A DNA stretch of 64,000 bases from an uncultured Bacteroidota bacterium (GCA_937928385.1 CALEZD010000124.1:46967-110966); one strand, 5' to 3'; shown: positions 1-8,745, numbered from the stretch's first letter. Numbers and translations are program-made. Notes: generated by a model not told the origin, from the sequence alone.

Positions 1-7
1 TTTTGAT

Positions 8-1063
8 ATGAATAATGTGATGAAACATATCATAACTGGTTTGTTGTTGGGAACAATAGCGCTGGCGGCTTGCACCAAAAAGCTGGAGCTGCCGGATATA
101 CCCTATGAAAAGAAAATGACGTTGATTGCAGAGTTGATAGCCAATGATAGTTTTTATGTAAGGGCCGGGCAAAGCGTACCGCTTGCCAAAAATTCTACAT
201 TGTATTTCGATATGCTGCAAAACATGAAACTGGTAGTAGAGCCCGCCGGATTGCCCGTTTTTTCTCTTACAGAATACGCTGAAGAGTTCACAGGACAAAC
301 ATATACTCTTCCATTTGCCTCTGTGCAGAAAGTAACTGCCAATACTACATACACCATTACAGCTTCACATGCTGACGTGGGAACTGCTAAGGCGCAAATA
401 ACTATCCCGGCCCCATTTACAGCATCAGTAAAGGATACTGCACATATACAGTATTCTTCATCAAACGCTATACAGGCCGACATAACTATCAACGATGATG
501 CCGGTGGGGAACATTATTACGTGATAGAAGTATTGAAACAAATCGTCAGTATCAGGAACTTGTTTTACCATAACAACCAGTGGCTGGACGTAAGCGTACC
601 CTCGTACAAAATAACCTACGACAGCCTTGTTGCAGCAGGGGTACAGGTACAGAAACAATCTGATACGATATTTCACAGAGCGTACACCCGACAGGGCGTT
701 TATTCCAACGACCCTAATACGGAAAATGTAAAAGATGGCGACATCTTTGCCATGAATAAACGGATACTGCTCAAAGACAATTATTTCAACGGGCAAAACT
801 ATACTACAAGGGTTATAATACGCAATACGGTGAGTGAATATGAAGAAGAAGCCCGTAAAGGTGTGGTTCATATCATGGTTAAATCTGTACCCAAAGAATA
901 TTTTGAATTCCTGAAAGCCTACGAACAATACGACCCTTCAGTCGGGTTCAATTCGCTGGCCCCGCCGGTAAAGCTTACGGGTAACGTACAGAACGGTCTG
1001 GGTATGGTGGGTGCAGCCTACGAGGTGCGTTTCAGCTATTGGTTCGACACCTGGGGTTTTTAG
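8..1063 (+). CDS. DUF4249-type outer-membrane lipoprotein
   Basis: A 351-residue protein with a lipoprotein signal: a short basic start, a hydrophobic run and a lipobox ending LAAC near residue 22. The rest resembles DUF4249, a Bacteroidota family usually encoded next to TonB-dependent receptors and presumed to sit on the outer membrane. It lies 72 bp upstream of such a receptor, and a second DUF4249 protein lies downstream, so the three probably form one operon and complex. The ATG at 20 gives a more typical signal peptide than the one at 8. The substrate is unknown. The gene is so near the window edge that upstream signals cannot be seen. Confidence 0.85.
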   Translation: MNNVMKHIITGLLLGTIALAACTKKLELPDIPYEKKMTLIAELIANDSFYVRAGQSVPLAKNSTLYFDMLQNMKLVVEPAGLPVFSLTEYAEEFTGQTYTLPFASVQKVTANTTYTITASHADVGTAKAQITIPAPFTASVKDTAHIQYSSSNAIQADITINDDAGGEHYYVIEVLKQIVSIRNLFYHNNQWLDVSVPSYKITYDSLVAAGVQVQKQSDTIFHRAYTRQGVYSNDPNTENVKDGDIFAMNKRILLKDNYFNGQNYTTRVIIRNTVSEYEEEARKGVVHIMVKSVPKEYFEFLKAYEQYDPSVGFNSLAPPVKLTGNVQNGLGMVGAAYEVRFSYWFDTWGF

Positions 1064-1135
1064 CTTTTTTAGTGATTGCATATAGGGGTAATCCTGTTAT
1101 TGTGCGTTTTGATAATGTTATTAAACGCATAAAGC

Positions 1136-3439
1136 ATGACCAAAATAAAATTCATTCTATTGCTGATAGCCACCGTAAGCTGTTTTGTAACCGGGGCGCA
1201 GAACATTACAGTAAGTGGCTATATTTCTGAAGCAGGCAGTGGGGAGCGGCTGATAGGTGCCACGGTATTTATTCCCGGCAGAAATATAGGCACCACCACC
1301 AACGCCTATGGATTCTATTCTATCACTCTTCCTGCCGACTCATTTACACTCCGCTATTCTTATATCGGCTACCAGTCGCAGGTAAAACAAATCAATGGCA
1401 AAGGCAGCCAACAGGTGAATATTGAGATGAAGCAGGATAAGGGGTTGGATGAAGTGGTGATTACTTCGCAGAAGGATGCTATCCAATCGCGCACACAAAT
1501 GAGTAGTATAGAACTGCCCATACAGACCATAAAATCGCTGCCTGCATTCCTGGGAGAGGTGGATGTGATGCGTGCTATTCAATTGCTGCCCGGTATACAA
1601 GCGGGTAACGAAGGTTCTACCGGTATATATGTTCGTGGTGGCGGCCCGGATCAAAACCTGATACTTTTAGATGGTGTACCTGTATACAATGCCAGCCACC
1701 TGTTTGGCTTTTTCAGCGTATTCAATGCCGATGCGATACGTAGTGTGGAAGTGATAAAAGGAGGCTTCCCGGCACGGTATGGCGGCAGGTTATCTTCTGT
1801 AGTGGATATCAATATGAAAGAAGGCAATAAAGAAAAATTGCACGGAGAAGGCGGTATAGGCCTGATTGCATCCAGGCTGACACTGGAAGGCCCGATACAG
1901 AAGGGCAAGTCTTCTTTTATGATTTCAGGCCGCAGGACATATTATGACCTGATAGCCAAACCCTTTATGCGAGGTGCAGTAAAAGGCGGTTACTATTTCT
2001 ACGACTTGAATGGTAAAGCCAACTTCCAGCTGGGCAAGAAGGACCACCTGTACCTCAGCGGATATTTCGGTAACGATAAATTTTACGCAAAACAATCGCA
2101 AAATAGCAACGGGCTGCTTAATACGGATTTTCGCACTAGCCTGCAATGGGGCAATGCTACAGCTGTGGGCCGTTGGAACCATGAATTCACACCAAAGCTC
2201 TTTGGTAACCTGACCACCTATTACAGCAGGTACAGGTTCATGGTATCTGCCCAAACAAAGAGTCAATTGGCAGGCAGCAACGAAGAATATTTATTAAAGT
2301 ACAGTTCAGGCATCAACGACAAGGCTGTAAAATATGATTTTGACTACCTGCCCGGTGCCAATCATTATATAAAAGCCGGAGTAGGATTCGTAGCTCATAC
2401 CTACAAGCCCGGTGCGCAACAAACGAAAATCAGGAGCGTACTGGCCAACCAGGATACAACTATTGGTGTGGAAGACATTCATGCCAGTGAGCTTGATGCC
2501 TATATAGAAGATGATATACGCATATCATCACGTTTTAAAACGAACATCGGTCTGCACTGGACAGGGTTTTCTGTCAGGAACCAGTTTTATCACTCTATAC
2601 AACCTCGTGTAGCAGCACGTTATTTACTTACAGATGAGCTGAGTGCGAAAGCATCTTTCGTGCAGATGAACCAGTTTATACACTTGCTTACTAATTCCTC
2701 GCTTGGCCTGCCTACCGACCTGTGGGTGCCTGTTACGGATAAGGTACCTGTGCAAAAGTCTTATCAATATGCTGCGGGTATGGCATACACCCATCGTACA
2801 GGTATAGAGGTAAGTGTAGAAGGTTATTACAAGACAATGGATAATATCATCGAATACAAGGAAGGTGCCAGCTTCTTTAATACAGCTACCAACTGGGAAG
2901 ATAAAATAGAAATAGGCAAAGGCTGGAGCTACGGCGGAGAATTGTTTGTGCAGAAAAAGAAAGGGCGTTTTACAGGCCTGATGGGTTATACGCTTTCATG
3001 GACCAACAGGCAGTTTGATAACCTGAACATGGGCAAAATATATCCATACCGCTACGACCGCAGGCACGACTTTAAAATCGCGGGTATCTACAGCCTCACA
3101 GACAGGATTGAGCTAAGCGCTGAATGGCTGTATGGCACCGGTAATGCTATTACGTTGCCGGTAGCATATCATAAGGGGTTGGAAGGTGATGAAGTACTGG
3201 TATATGGCGAACGCAACGGCTTCAGGATGCCCGCCTATCACAGGGGAGATGTGAGCATAAAGTTTTCTAAACAAAAGAAAAACTGGGAGCGTGCCTGGGT
3301 AGTAGGCGTATACAATGTGTATAACCGCCGCAATCCTTTCTATGTGTACAGCAGTACCAACAGCAGCGGAAACAATGTATTCAAGCAGATGAGCTTGTTC
3401 CCTATCATACCATCTATCACTTATCAGTTCAAATTTTAA
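1136..3439 (+). CDS. SusC-like TonB-dependent outer-membrane receptor
   Basis: A 767-residue outer-membrane transporter. Order: signal peptide (about residues 1-20, cleaved before QNITV), carboxypeptidase-like regulatory domain (about 22-100), plug domain (about 110-225, containing the GGGPDQNLILLDG stretch), then a beta-barrel ending in an aromatic-rich strand (YQFKF). It resembles the smaller class of carboxypeptidase-regulatory receptors paired with DUF4249 lipoproteins rather than SusD. By family knowledge it would take up a ligand using TonB energy; the sequence does not show which. It overlaps neither neighbour, and 18 bp separate it from the downstream lipoprotein gene. Confidence 0.9.
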   Translation: MTKIKFILLLIATVSCFVTGAQNITVSGYISEAGSGERLIGATVFIPGRNIGTTTNAYGFYSITLPADSFTLRYSYIGYQSQVKQINGKGSQQVNIEMKQDKGLDEVVITSQKDAIQSRTQMSSIELPIQTIKSLPAFLGEVDVMRAIQLLPGIQAGNEGSTGIYVRGGGPDQNLILLDGVPVYNASHLFGFFSVFNADAIRSVEVIKGGFPARYGGRLSSVVDINMKEGNKEKLHGEGGIGLIASRLTLEGPIQKGKSSFMISGRRTYYDLIAKPFMRGAVKGGYYFYDLNGKANFQLGKKDHLYLSGYFGNDKFYAKQSQNSNGLLNTDFRTSLQWGNATAVGRWNHEFTPKLFGNLTTYYSRYRFMVSAQTKSQLAGSNEEYLLKYSSGINDKAVKYDFDYLPGANHYIKAGVGFVAHTYKPGAQQTKIRSVLANQDTTIGVEDIHASELDAYIEDDIRISSRFKTNIGLHWTGFSVRNQFYHSIQPRVAARYLLTDELSAKASFVQMNQFIHLLTNSSLGLPTDLWVPVTDKVPVQKSYQYAAGMAYTHRTGIEVSVEGYYKTMDNIIEYKEGASFFNTATNWEDKIEIGKGWSYGGELFVQKKKGRFTGLMGYTLSWTNRQFDNLNMGKIYPYRYDRRHDFKIAGIYSLTDRIELSAEWLYGTGNAITLPVAYHKGLEGDEVLVYGERNGFRMPAYHRGDVSIKFSKQKKNWERAWVVGVYNVYNRRNPFYVYSSTNSSGNNVFKQMSLFPIIPSITYQFKF

Positions 3440-3457
3440 ACAAAAAAATAAGACAGT

Positions 3458-4372
3458 ATGAAACTGAATATAATAGCCATAATAGCAGGCGCTTTACTAC
3501 TTGCATCATGCGAAAAAGAAATAATAGTAGATGTGCCTCCGCATGAACCAAAACTCACAATCAACTCTGTCACTTATACAGGTGATACTATTAACGTCGT
3601 GTTGGGCAAAAGCATAGATGTGTTGAAGCACAAATATGGCACCGACTTAACGTTACAAAATGCAGTCGTTCAACTACAGGCAGGAGATAAAGCAGCGGTT
3701 ACTATGAAATACGATAATACATCAGGTATGTATATATCAGATATGGTGGCGGAGCCGGGTATAGCATATAGTGTAAAGGCCATCGCACCGGGGTTTAAGG
3801 ACGTGTCAGCAACTACACGCGCACCTGGTATTGTTAAAATACAATCGCTGCAGAGAATAAAAGATGTGCGGCTGGATATAGACGGCAATACACAGGACGA
3901 ACTAAGGCTTACATTTGACGACCCTGCCGGTGAAAAGAACTATTATATAGTCATCATTAGCGCATCTTATATGGTCAATAACTATGAGGAAACTGCCTAT
4001 TCAGGCTGCGTCAATACGTCCGACCCGTCAGTAGAAACCCTGTACGACGAATCTATTGACCAGAATACCTGTATAGAAAGTAATGGGATATTCCTGCGCG
4101 ATGAATTGTTTGACGGTAAGCGCAAAGAGCTCAGGCTGTTTGTGCGCAGCACAGACTTGCAGGCTGTGGAGATGCCGGGATTAGGCATGGTGTATCCCAC
4201 TGTCGAGATACAGCATGTAACGGAGGAGTATTTCAGGTATATCAAATCATCCCGCTATGCTGCTATCAACAGCGGTAATCCCTTTGCAGAACCATCTAAT
4301 GTGTACACCAATATCAAAGACGGTTTTGGCATATTCAGTGTCTCTCATTCTGAAGTGATGGAGATAAAATGA
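3458..4372 (+). CDS. DUF4249-type outer-membrane lipoprotein, second copy
   Basis: A 304-residue lipoprotein with signal MKLNIIAIIAGALLLASC (Cys18). It shares the DUF4249 pattern with the first gene of the window: an N-terminal beta-sandwich and a C-terminal part with the EYFRYIKS and GFGIF motifs (compare EYFEFLKA and GLGMV in the first copy). It follows the TonB receptor by 18 bp and precedes a strong terminator, so it is the last gene of the operon. It probably acts at the cell surface with the receptor. The ligand is unknown. Confidence 0.87.
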   Translation: MKLNIIAIIAGALLLASCEKEIIVDVPPHEPKLTINSVTYTGDTINVVLGKSIDVLKHKYGTDLTLQNAVVQLQAGDKAAVTMKYDNTSGMYISDMVAEPGIAYSVKAIAPGFKDVSATTRAPGIVKIQSLQRIKDVRLDIDGNTQDELRLTFDDPAGEKNYYIVIISASYMVNNYEETAYSGCVNTSDPSVETLYDESIDQNTCIESNGIFLRDELFDGKRKELRLFVRSTDLQAVEMPGLGMVYPTVEIQHVTEEYFRYIKSSRYAAINSGNPFAEPSNVYTNIKDGFGIFSVSHSEVMEIK

Positions 4373-4394
4373 GAAAAGTGGATTATGTGTATAT

Positions 4395-4426
4395 AGCGGG
4401 TGCGTGGGCACCCGCTTTTCTTTTTG
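4395..4426 (+). terminator. Rho-independent terminator of the TonB-receptor operon
   Basis: A perfect 9-bp stem (AGCGGGTGC at 4395-4403 with GCACCCGCT at 4408-4416) and a 4-nt loop, followed by a T-rich tract. It lies 22 bp after the second DUF4249 stop codon. Confidence 0.9.
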
Positions 4427-4495
4427 TGGTAATTGAATTTACTCCATGTCCGAATATCATCGCATCTTTGCAAAATAATCAGCATTAATATAGCT

Positions 4496-6019
4496 ATGGG
4501 TAATATGAAAGGGCCGCTCACCAGTCACCCCGTCACGGATAATTTCAAAGAGTGGAGCATGCAGGTGGATGGGCGCAAATTTTTACAACAGCTGGCACGG
4601 CATGCCTACAGGATATGCAATTACGATGCTGTAGCCGATAACTACGATATATTTCATCATTACTTTGGCAAAACGGGCGTGATACACTTTGCCGTTAAAG
4701 CCAGCGCCGAGCCGCATATCCTCAAAACGCTTATTGCCAAAGGTTCAGGATTTGAGATAGCTACCTATAGCGAACTGCGCCTGTTGATAGAAAGCGGTTT
4801 GTCCAAAGAAGATATAGGCACTAAAGTAAACTTTGGCCAGACACAGAAGGAGCGCCTGGATATACGTAAAGCCCTGGCTGATGGCGTACGCAACTTTGCC
4901 ACCGACAATGTGCATGACATTCGCATCATAGCTGAAGAGGCGTTTAAACTACGTATGGATAAATCTGCTATCAGGATGCAGATACGCCTGTTCAACAGCG
5001 ATAGTGATACATCGGGCGAAGGTTATTCCCAGTCTTTTAACCGTCGCTATGGTGTGGATAATGAGCAGGCCGTGCAACTGGCCCGCAACATTACAGAGCG
5101 TGGCATGACACTGACGGGTTTTACCTTTCACCCCGGCAGCGATTCCAACAACCCACATCTGTGGGATTATGGTGTACGCAATGCTGCTATACTTACCCGC
5201 AGGCTAAAGGAGGAGTTGGGTATTGAAGTAACTGAACTGAACCTAAGCGGTGGCTTTGACCCCGCTATACATATTGAGCAATACAGTAAACATATATTGC
5301 CATTAGTAGATAAAATATACCAAGAAGAAAAGGCAGCACATCCGCTTAGAATAGACACTGAACCCGGGCGCTGGCTGGTGGCTAATGCTGAGGTGCTGAT
5401 AGGCAAAGTATCCAACGTCAAGATTAATAAAGACGGTACACGTATCGTTACCATGACAACAGGTGTGTCAGAAAATGGAACGCTTACCGATTTGGGCCTG
5501 GATTTTGATTTCTTTATACTGGAAGATGGCAAAGCCCGCAAGCTGGAAAAACGGGACGACATTCGTGGCAACCTGCATGGCCGCGCCTGTGCCGACTTTG
5601 ATGTAATGGCGGAACATGCACCTATCCCCGATGAGCTGCACCCCGATAATCCTATAGCCGATGATGTGTTTGTTGTAATACATGGTGCCGGGGCATATTC
5701 GCACTATATGGAGCGCAACTTCTGGTGCGGCATTACCCCGCCTATGAAGATGAATTACGATGACTTTAAAAACTGCATCACGCACGAAAAATATTACCAG
5801 GTGGCATTGGTCAATTCCTATGCAGAACGCTCGGGACTGCCGTTAAAAAATGCCATGACATTCATTACCCGTGATACAAATAAAAAGCTGGGAGAAATAA
5901 AAGGTTCGGAGATAGCACGGATATTAGATAATCCTCAACTGCTGAACAAACTGGGCTTGCATATCCTCACCAGCGTGGCAGAGTTTGTGCAGGACCACCC
6001 TGCTGAAAAAGAAAACTAA
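4496..6019 (+). CDS. Fold-type III PLP-dependent decarboxylase (Orn/DAP/Arg decarboxylase 2 family)
   Basis: A cytosolic PLP enzyme of the alanine-racemase/ornithine-decarboxylase fold. Numbering from the ATG at 4496: HFAVKAS carries the PLP lysine (about K68); HPGS near 212; GGF near 252; EPGR (about 289-292) binds the PLP phosphate; GRACADFD supplies the active-site Cys (about 366) and Asp; GAGAY (about 397-401) is the C-terminal signature. The family decarboxylates basic or meso amino acids; the substrate is not evident. The frame is open back to 4433, but the first 21 residues look non-native, so 4496 or 4505 is the likely start. It stands alone, after a terminator and convergent with the next genes. 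Confidence 0.85.
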   Translation: MGNMKGPLTSHPVTDNFKEWSMQVDGRKFLQQLARHAYRICNYDAVADNYDIFHHYFGKTGVIHFAVKASAEPHILKTLIAKGSGFEIATYSELRLLIESGLSKEDIGTKVNFGQTQKERLDIRKALADGVRNFATDNVHDIRIIAEEAFKLRMDKSAIRMQIRLFNSDSDTSGEGYSQSFNRRYGVDNEQAVQLARNITERGMTLTGFTFHPGSDSNNPHLWDYGVRNAAILTRRLKEELGIEVTELNLSGGFDPAIHIEQYSKHILPLVDKIYQEEKAAHPLRIDTEPGRWLVANAEVLIGKVSNVKINKDGTRIVTMTTGVSENGTLTDLGLDFDFFILEDGKARKLEKRDDIRGNLHGRACADFDVMAEHAPIPDELHPDNPIADDVFVVIHGAGAYSHYMERNFWCGITPPMKMNYDDFKNCITHEKYYQVALVNSYAERSGLPLKNAMTFITRDTNKKLGEIKGSEIARILDNPQLLNKLGLHILTSVAEFVQDHPAEKEN

Positions 6020-6259
6020 CTACTGTAATGTGCAGTACACAAAGAAATAATGCTCTTTGGCGATATTGATTTCTGATTCAGCACATTCTTTAGCAGCATT
6101 CTTGCTATTGGTTGCACGTACTGATATGAGTAAAGTATCAGCCTGCTCGTATTCATCCAGGTAGGCGCATCCGCAGTTGTAATACTTCTTTTTGCAGGAA
6201 GAAGCAACTATAACAAATGCTGTTGCTATGCACAATATATAAGTTATTCCACCGCGCAT
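6020..6259 (-). CDS. Small Cys-rich lipoprotein (CxC type)
   Basis: A 79-residue protein with a lipoprotein signal (lipobox VASSC) followed by lysines. After the lipid Cys come a CGC pair, a mid-protein Cys (AAKEC) and a Cys near the C-terminus (VYC). The same four-part cysteine layout recurs in five other genes of this window. It overlaps the upstream lipoprotein gene by 16 bp, so the two are probably co-translated. Its stop abuts the stop of the convergent decarboxylase with no gap. The function is unknown; envelope location is inferred from the lipobox. Confidence 0.7.
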   Translation of the reverse strand: MRGGITYILCIATAFVIVASSCKKKYYNCGCAYLDEYEQADTLLISVRATNSKNAAKECAESEINIAKEHYFFVYCTLQ

Positions 6260-6459
6260 TGTACATTTTTATATTGAGGGTTGCCGCTCAGGGCCAGGCT
6301 CTTTTGCTTGCATTCAAATGCCGCTGACTCTTTCTTGCCGGTTTCTATTTTGTACGTAGCTATTTCTTTCTCGCCGTCTTTGCAGGTACAGGTATAGCTG
6401 TTGTCTCCGCAGGCGGATAGTATAATAGTGATGATTAATAATGTAGTAGTTCTGAACAT
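6244..6459 (-). CDS. Small Cys-rich lipoprotein (CxC type)
   Basis: A 71-residue lipoprotein with signal MFRTTTLLIITIILSAC, then a CTC pair, a central Cys (AFEC) and a C-terminal QC. It is a paralog of the overlapping downstream gene and shares its spacing and an acidic/Lys-rich middle. The two genes form a short minus-strand operon bounded upstream by the repressor's terminator. The paired cysteines probably form disulfides in the periplasm; the role is unknown. Confidence 0.72.
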   Translation of the reverse strand: MFRTTTLLIITIILSACGDNSYTCTCKDGEKEIATYKIETGKKESAAFECKQKSLALSGNPQYKNVQCAVE

Positions 6460-6464
6460 GCAGC

Positions 6465-6494
6465 TAAAATAAACAAAGCGGGTGAAAACCCGCC
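6465..6494 (-). terminator. Terminator of the S24 repressor gene
   Basis: Stem GCGGGT (6478-6483) with ACCCGC (6488-6493) and a GAAA loop. Read on the minus strand it is followed by TTTGTTTATTTT. It lies between the repressor stop and the next minus-strand lipoprotein, so it separates them. Confidence 0.75.
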
Positions 6495-6548
6495 TTGCTG
6501 TTATACATACTAACCCTTAAAAACTTTTGGTATTCTACTTAATGTCGA

Positions 6549-7280
6549 TTACACCTTTATCTCAAACCTCTTAGGCGGTGGCATTTCCCAGTCTATTTTG
6601 CGTTTCACTAACCACAGTTCTTTTATCTCGCTCTTAGGTAACAGGAACTGCGGATAAAACTCTTCATTATCGCTGATGCACACATAGTTTTCATTGTCTT
6701 CTTTGCGGTACAGGCGCTTCACCATGATACGGTCTTCTGTCACTACTACATAAATATAAAACTGCGCCGTGCTGTTCCAATAGTCGGGCGATACGGTTTC
6801 CGCTACTACATGGAAACCCTCTTTCAGTGTCGGCTCCATACTGTCGCCGCTCACTTCAAATACGCGGTACCTGTCACCTTTATAAGGCATATTCGGTACG
6901 TTCATCACTTCCAGTTCCTCTACAAACGCGGGGTCCAGGTAGTGCTTGCTATAGCCCGCCTGCGCCCTGATGGGTACTACATGCAGGCCATCACCTCCAC
7001 CCAGGCCCAGGGCTTTCTGCATACGCAGATCCTCACCGGTGGTGCGGGCCGGCTGGTCATACATATCGGCTGGATTATTATAAGCCCCGCCAAACAATTG
7101 CTCGGTAGTGATGCCCAGCGCTTTGGCGGCGCGGGTTCGTATAGTGTCGTCCAGCCGCTCTTTGCGAAAGTTGTAATACAGGGTGCTGCGGGGAACGTTC
7201 AGTGCTACGGCCAGGCCATGCACCCCCAGTTTGCTCATACGTGCGGCGTTCTGCAACGCTTCACCTTCATGGATACTCAT
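6549..7280 (-). CDS. LexA/CI-like S24-family transcriptional repressor
   Basis: A 243-residue protein with an N-terminal helix-turn-helix (about residues 10-60, with an LAVALNVPRSTLYYNF recognition stretch) and a C-terminal S24 peptidase fold (about 100-235). The nucleophile Ser147 lies in SGDSMEPTL and the general-base Lys188 in IMVKRLY. A candidate self-cleavage Ala-Gly pair lies at about 108-109 (AQAGY). The layout is that of prophage CI-type repressors inactivated after DNA damage. It is divergent from a run of small plus-strand genes, and the gap holds dyad repeats that could be its operators. It may control the phage-like gene set of the window, but this is inference; a host stress regulator is the alternative. 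Confidence 0.85.
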   Translation of the reverse strand: MSIHEGEALQNAARMSKLGVHGLAVALNVPRSTLYYNFRKERLDDTIRTRAAKALGITTEQLFGGAYNNPADMYDQPARTTGEDLRMQKALGLGGGDGLHVVPIRAQAGYSKHYLDPAFVEELEVMNVPNMPYKGDRYRVFEVSGDSMEPTLKEGFHVVAETVSPDYWNSTAQFYIYVVVTEDRIMVKRLYRKEDNENYVCISDNEEFYPQFLLPKSEIKELWLVKRKIDWEMPPPKRFEIKV

Positions 7281-7321
7281 AGACTAATGCATTATGGTTA
7301 ATAATATTTTTAAAATCTTTT

Positions 7322-7400
7322 GGACATTTGTACTAAATGTGTACATTTGTCTAACAATGTTGATTTGAAAGTGGTTTGTTTGAACAAATGTATAAACAAA
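7322..7400. promoter_or_regulatory. Dyad repeats between repressor and divergent genes (candidate operators)
   Basis: This 201-bp AT-rich gap contains ACATTT-N5-AAATGT (7324-7340). The octamer ACATTTGT occurs twice in direct orientation (7324-7331 and 7343-7350) and once inverted (ACAAATGT, 7384-7391). Repeats of this kind beside an S24 repressor gene commonly serve as operators. Binding is inferred, not shown. Confidence 0.5.
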
Positions 7401-7481
7401 TACCCAAACTACCAAACAAGGCACCTAAAAACTTTTAAAAGCGGGCTTGCGCCAATGGTATAAAAATGAAGTAAATAAAAA

Positions 7482-7679
7482 ATGGAAAAAACTATGAACT
7501 ATAAAAGGAAGAATCGCAGAAACGCAATACTGTCAGGCTTTGAGGCAGGGGCAAAAAAAATGCCCGTTGTAGACACAGACGGGCGTTTCAAAACAAAAAA
7601 TAAAAAACACGATACGAAGGTAATAAAAATTCGGGACTTGGAACAATTTGGCCAAAGCAGGCTGTTTGTACAATTCTGA
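7482..7679 (+). CDS. Small basic hypothetical protein
   Basis: A 65-residue, strongly basic protein rich in Lys, Arg and Asn (MEKTMNYKRKNRRNA start), with no signal peptide or membrane segment. It is the first plus-strand gene after the divergent repressor, where phages often place a short early or Cro-like protein, but no clear helix-turn-helix is visible. The start is the first ATG in an A-rich leader. An octamer tandem repeat begins just after its stop. I do not recognise the family. Confidence 0.45.
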   Translation: MEKTMNYKRKNRRNAILSGFEAGAKKMPVVDTDGRFKTKNKKHDTKVIKIRDLEQFGQSRLFVQF

Positions 7680-7682
7680 GGG

Positions 7683-7727
7683 TAGGGTAATAGGATAATA
7701 GGATAATAGGATAATAGGATAATAGGA
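7683..7727. repeat. 8-bp tandem repeat (TAGGATAA)n
   Basis: One imperfect unit (TAGGGTAA, 7683-7690) is followed by four perfect TAGGATAA units and a five-base partial, ending at 7727. Short unit and head-to-tail arrangement fit slippage-prone intergenic DNA. Confidence 0.9.
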
Positions 7728-7739
7728 AGGGAACCCTTA

Positions 7740-7771
7740 TTAACTAATTAACTTTTTAACCTGTTAACCTC
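7740..7771. repeat. Four TTAAC boxes at exact 8-bp spacing
   Basis: TTAAC occurs at 7740, 7748, 7756 and 7764, with varying 3-nt spacers. It follows the TAGGATAA array and ends 22 bp before the next start codon. It may be a decayed tandem repeat or a multi-site operator. Confidence 0.75.
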
Positions 7772-7792
7772 AAAAAAACAAGTAACTAAAAA

Positions 7793-8227
7793 ATGTCAGA
7801 TATGGAAAAGAACATGTTTTACAACCACGTCAGTAGCTGGATAGACAGTTACTACAATGCTGAGGCCCTGGAATGGCTGCGCCGCTTTATTAACAATAGC
7901 GCCCAACCACAGGAGATGAAAGACCGCCTGCACCGCGAGGTGGACCGCAAGCTGGCATCGCTCACCAATATGCCGTTTTTCGGCAAGTACGATGATATGC
8001 AGTTACTAATGGACGAGCATTGCCACCCGCAGGTATTCACCACACGCTATGCCGCTTTGAGCAAGGTAGCCCAACTACGTATCATGGGTTATGATGCCCG
8101 CCTGCTGGAAGGCAATGCTTTTTATCGTATTCAGTTGGTACAGTCCGCCCCTGTAAATTTTTTATCGCCGGTTAACGAAGGCCGCATCACCCCCATGCCG
8201 GAGCAGCAACTGAGGATGAGCGCCTGA
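7793..8227 (+). CDS. Hypothetical protein, 144 residues
   Basis: A soluble protein, mostly helical by composition, starting MSDMEKNMFYNHV. A central HCHP motif lies at about residues 75-78, with no signal peptide. The C-terminal third (about 85-125) looks like a small mixed fold ending in RIQLVQSAP. It lies in the run of short plus-strand genes downstream of the divergent repressor, before two further small genes on the same strand. I do not recognise the family; an accessory or early phage gene is possible from context only. Confidence 0.55.
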   Translation: MSDMEKNMFYNHVSSWIDSYYNAEALEWLRRFINNSAQPQEMKDRLHREVDRKLASLTNMPFFGKYDDMQLLMDEHCHPQVFTTRYAALSKVAQLRIMGYDARLLEGNAFYRIQLVQSAPVNFLSPVNEGRITPMPEQQLRMSA

Positions 8228-8402
8228 TATATACCGGCAGCATGAAAACAACTGTAACCCTATCGGATTAACGGCCCGGCACAGGTGAATATGAGTTGCA
8301 TTTGCCCGCCCGCCGTACACAACTATAACATTTAACCATGAGTACATGCCGCGAGGCGGTACGGAAAATTGAAAAATCCCCGATGCAAAAGGGGTGAGTA
8401 TT

Positions 8403-8666
8403 ATGAAGACAGAATTAAGAATAGTAGCCTCTCCCGCTGCAGATACGTTTGCAGCAGCCATGGGCATAGGCATCAACAGAGAAAGGCAGTTATGCGACTT
8501 GATCGAAGAATGTTACGAAGGAACAGACACTTATCCGCAGGCTATTGCCTGCCTATCACAAATGGTAAATAGTATTAACGAACTGGCTTACGCATTATTC
8601 CACCTGGGTGCCTTTGCAGGCAACGAGCAGGCTAAGCGGGAACTGATAAGAAAGCTGGAGGGTTAA
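8403..8666 (+). CDS. Hypothetical protein, 87 residues
   Basis: A small, mainly helical protein (MKTELRIVASPAAD start) with two cysteines in QLCDLIEECYE and a C-terminal basic helix (KRELIRKLEG). The frame also opens at a GTG at 8394, but the ATG at 8403 is more convincing. It is separated from the next gene by a large inverted repeat. No family is recognised. Confidence 0.5.
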   Translation: MKTELRIVASPAADTFAAAMGIGINRERQLCDLIEECYEGTDTYPQAIACLSQMVNSINELAYALFHLGAFAGNEQAKRELIRKLEG

Positions 8667-8676
8667 ACCCTAACCT

Positions 8677-8730
8677 TACTCCCCGCAATGAGGAGACAAG
8701 CGGTGGCCGCACTAACCATTGCGGGGAGTA
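8677..8730 (+). other. Long inverted repeat just upstream of a small gene
   Basis: Perfect 14-bp arms (8677-8690 and 8717-8730) enclose 26 nt that contain a second short stem (GCGG 8700-8703 with CCGC 8707-8710). No T tract follows on either strand, so it is not an ordinary terminator. The right arm ends 15 nt before the ATG at 8746, where an RNA hairpin could affect initiation. Confidence 0.8.
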
Positions 8731-8745
8731 TATAAACACCGCAAC

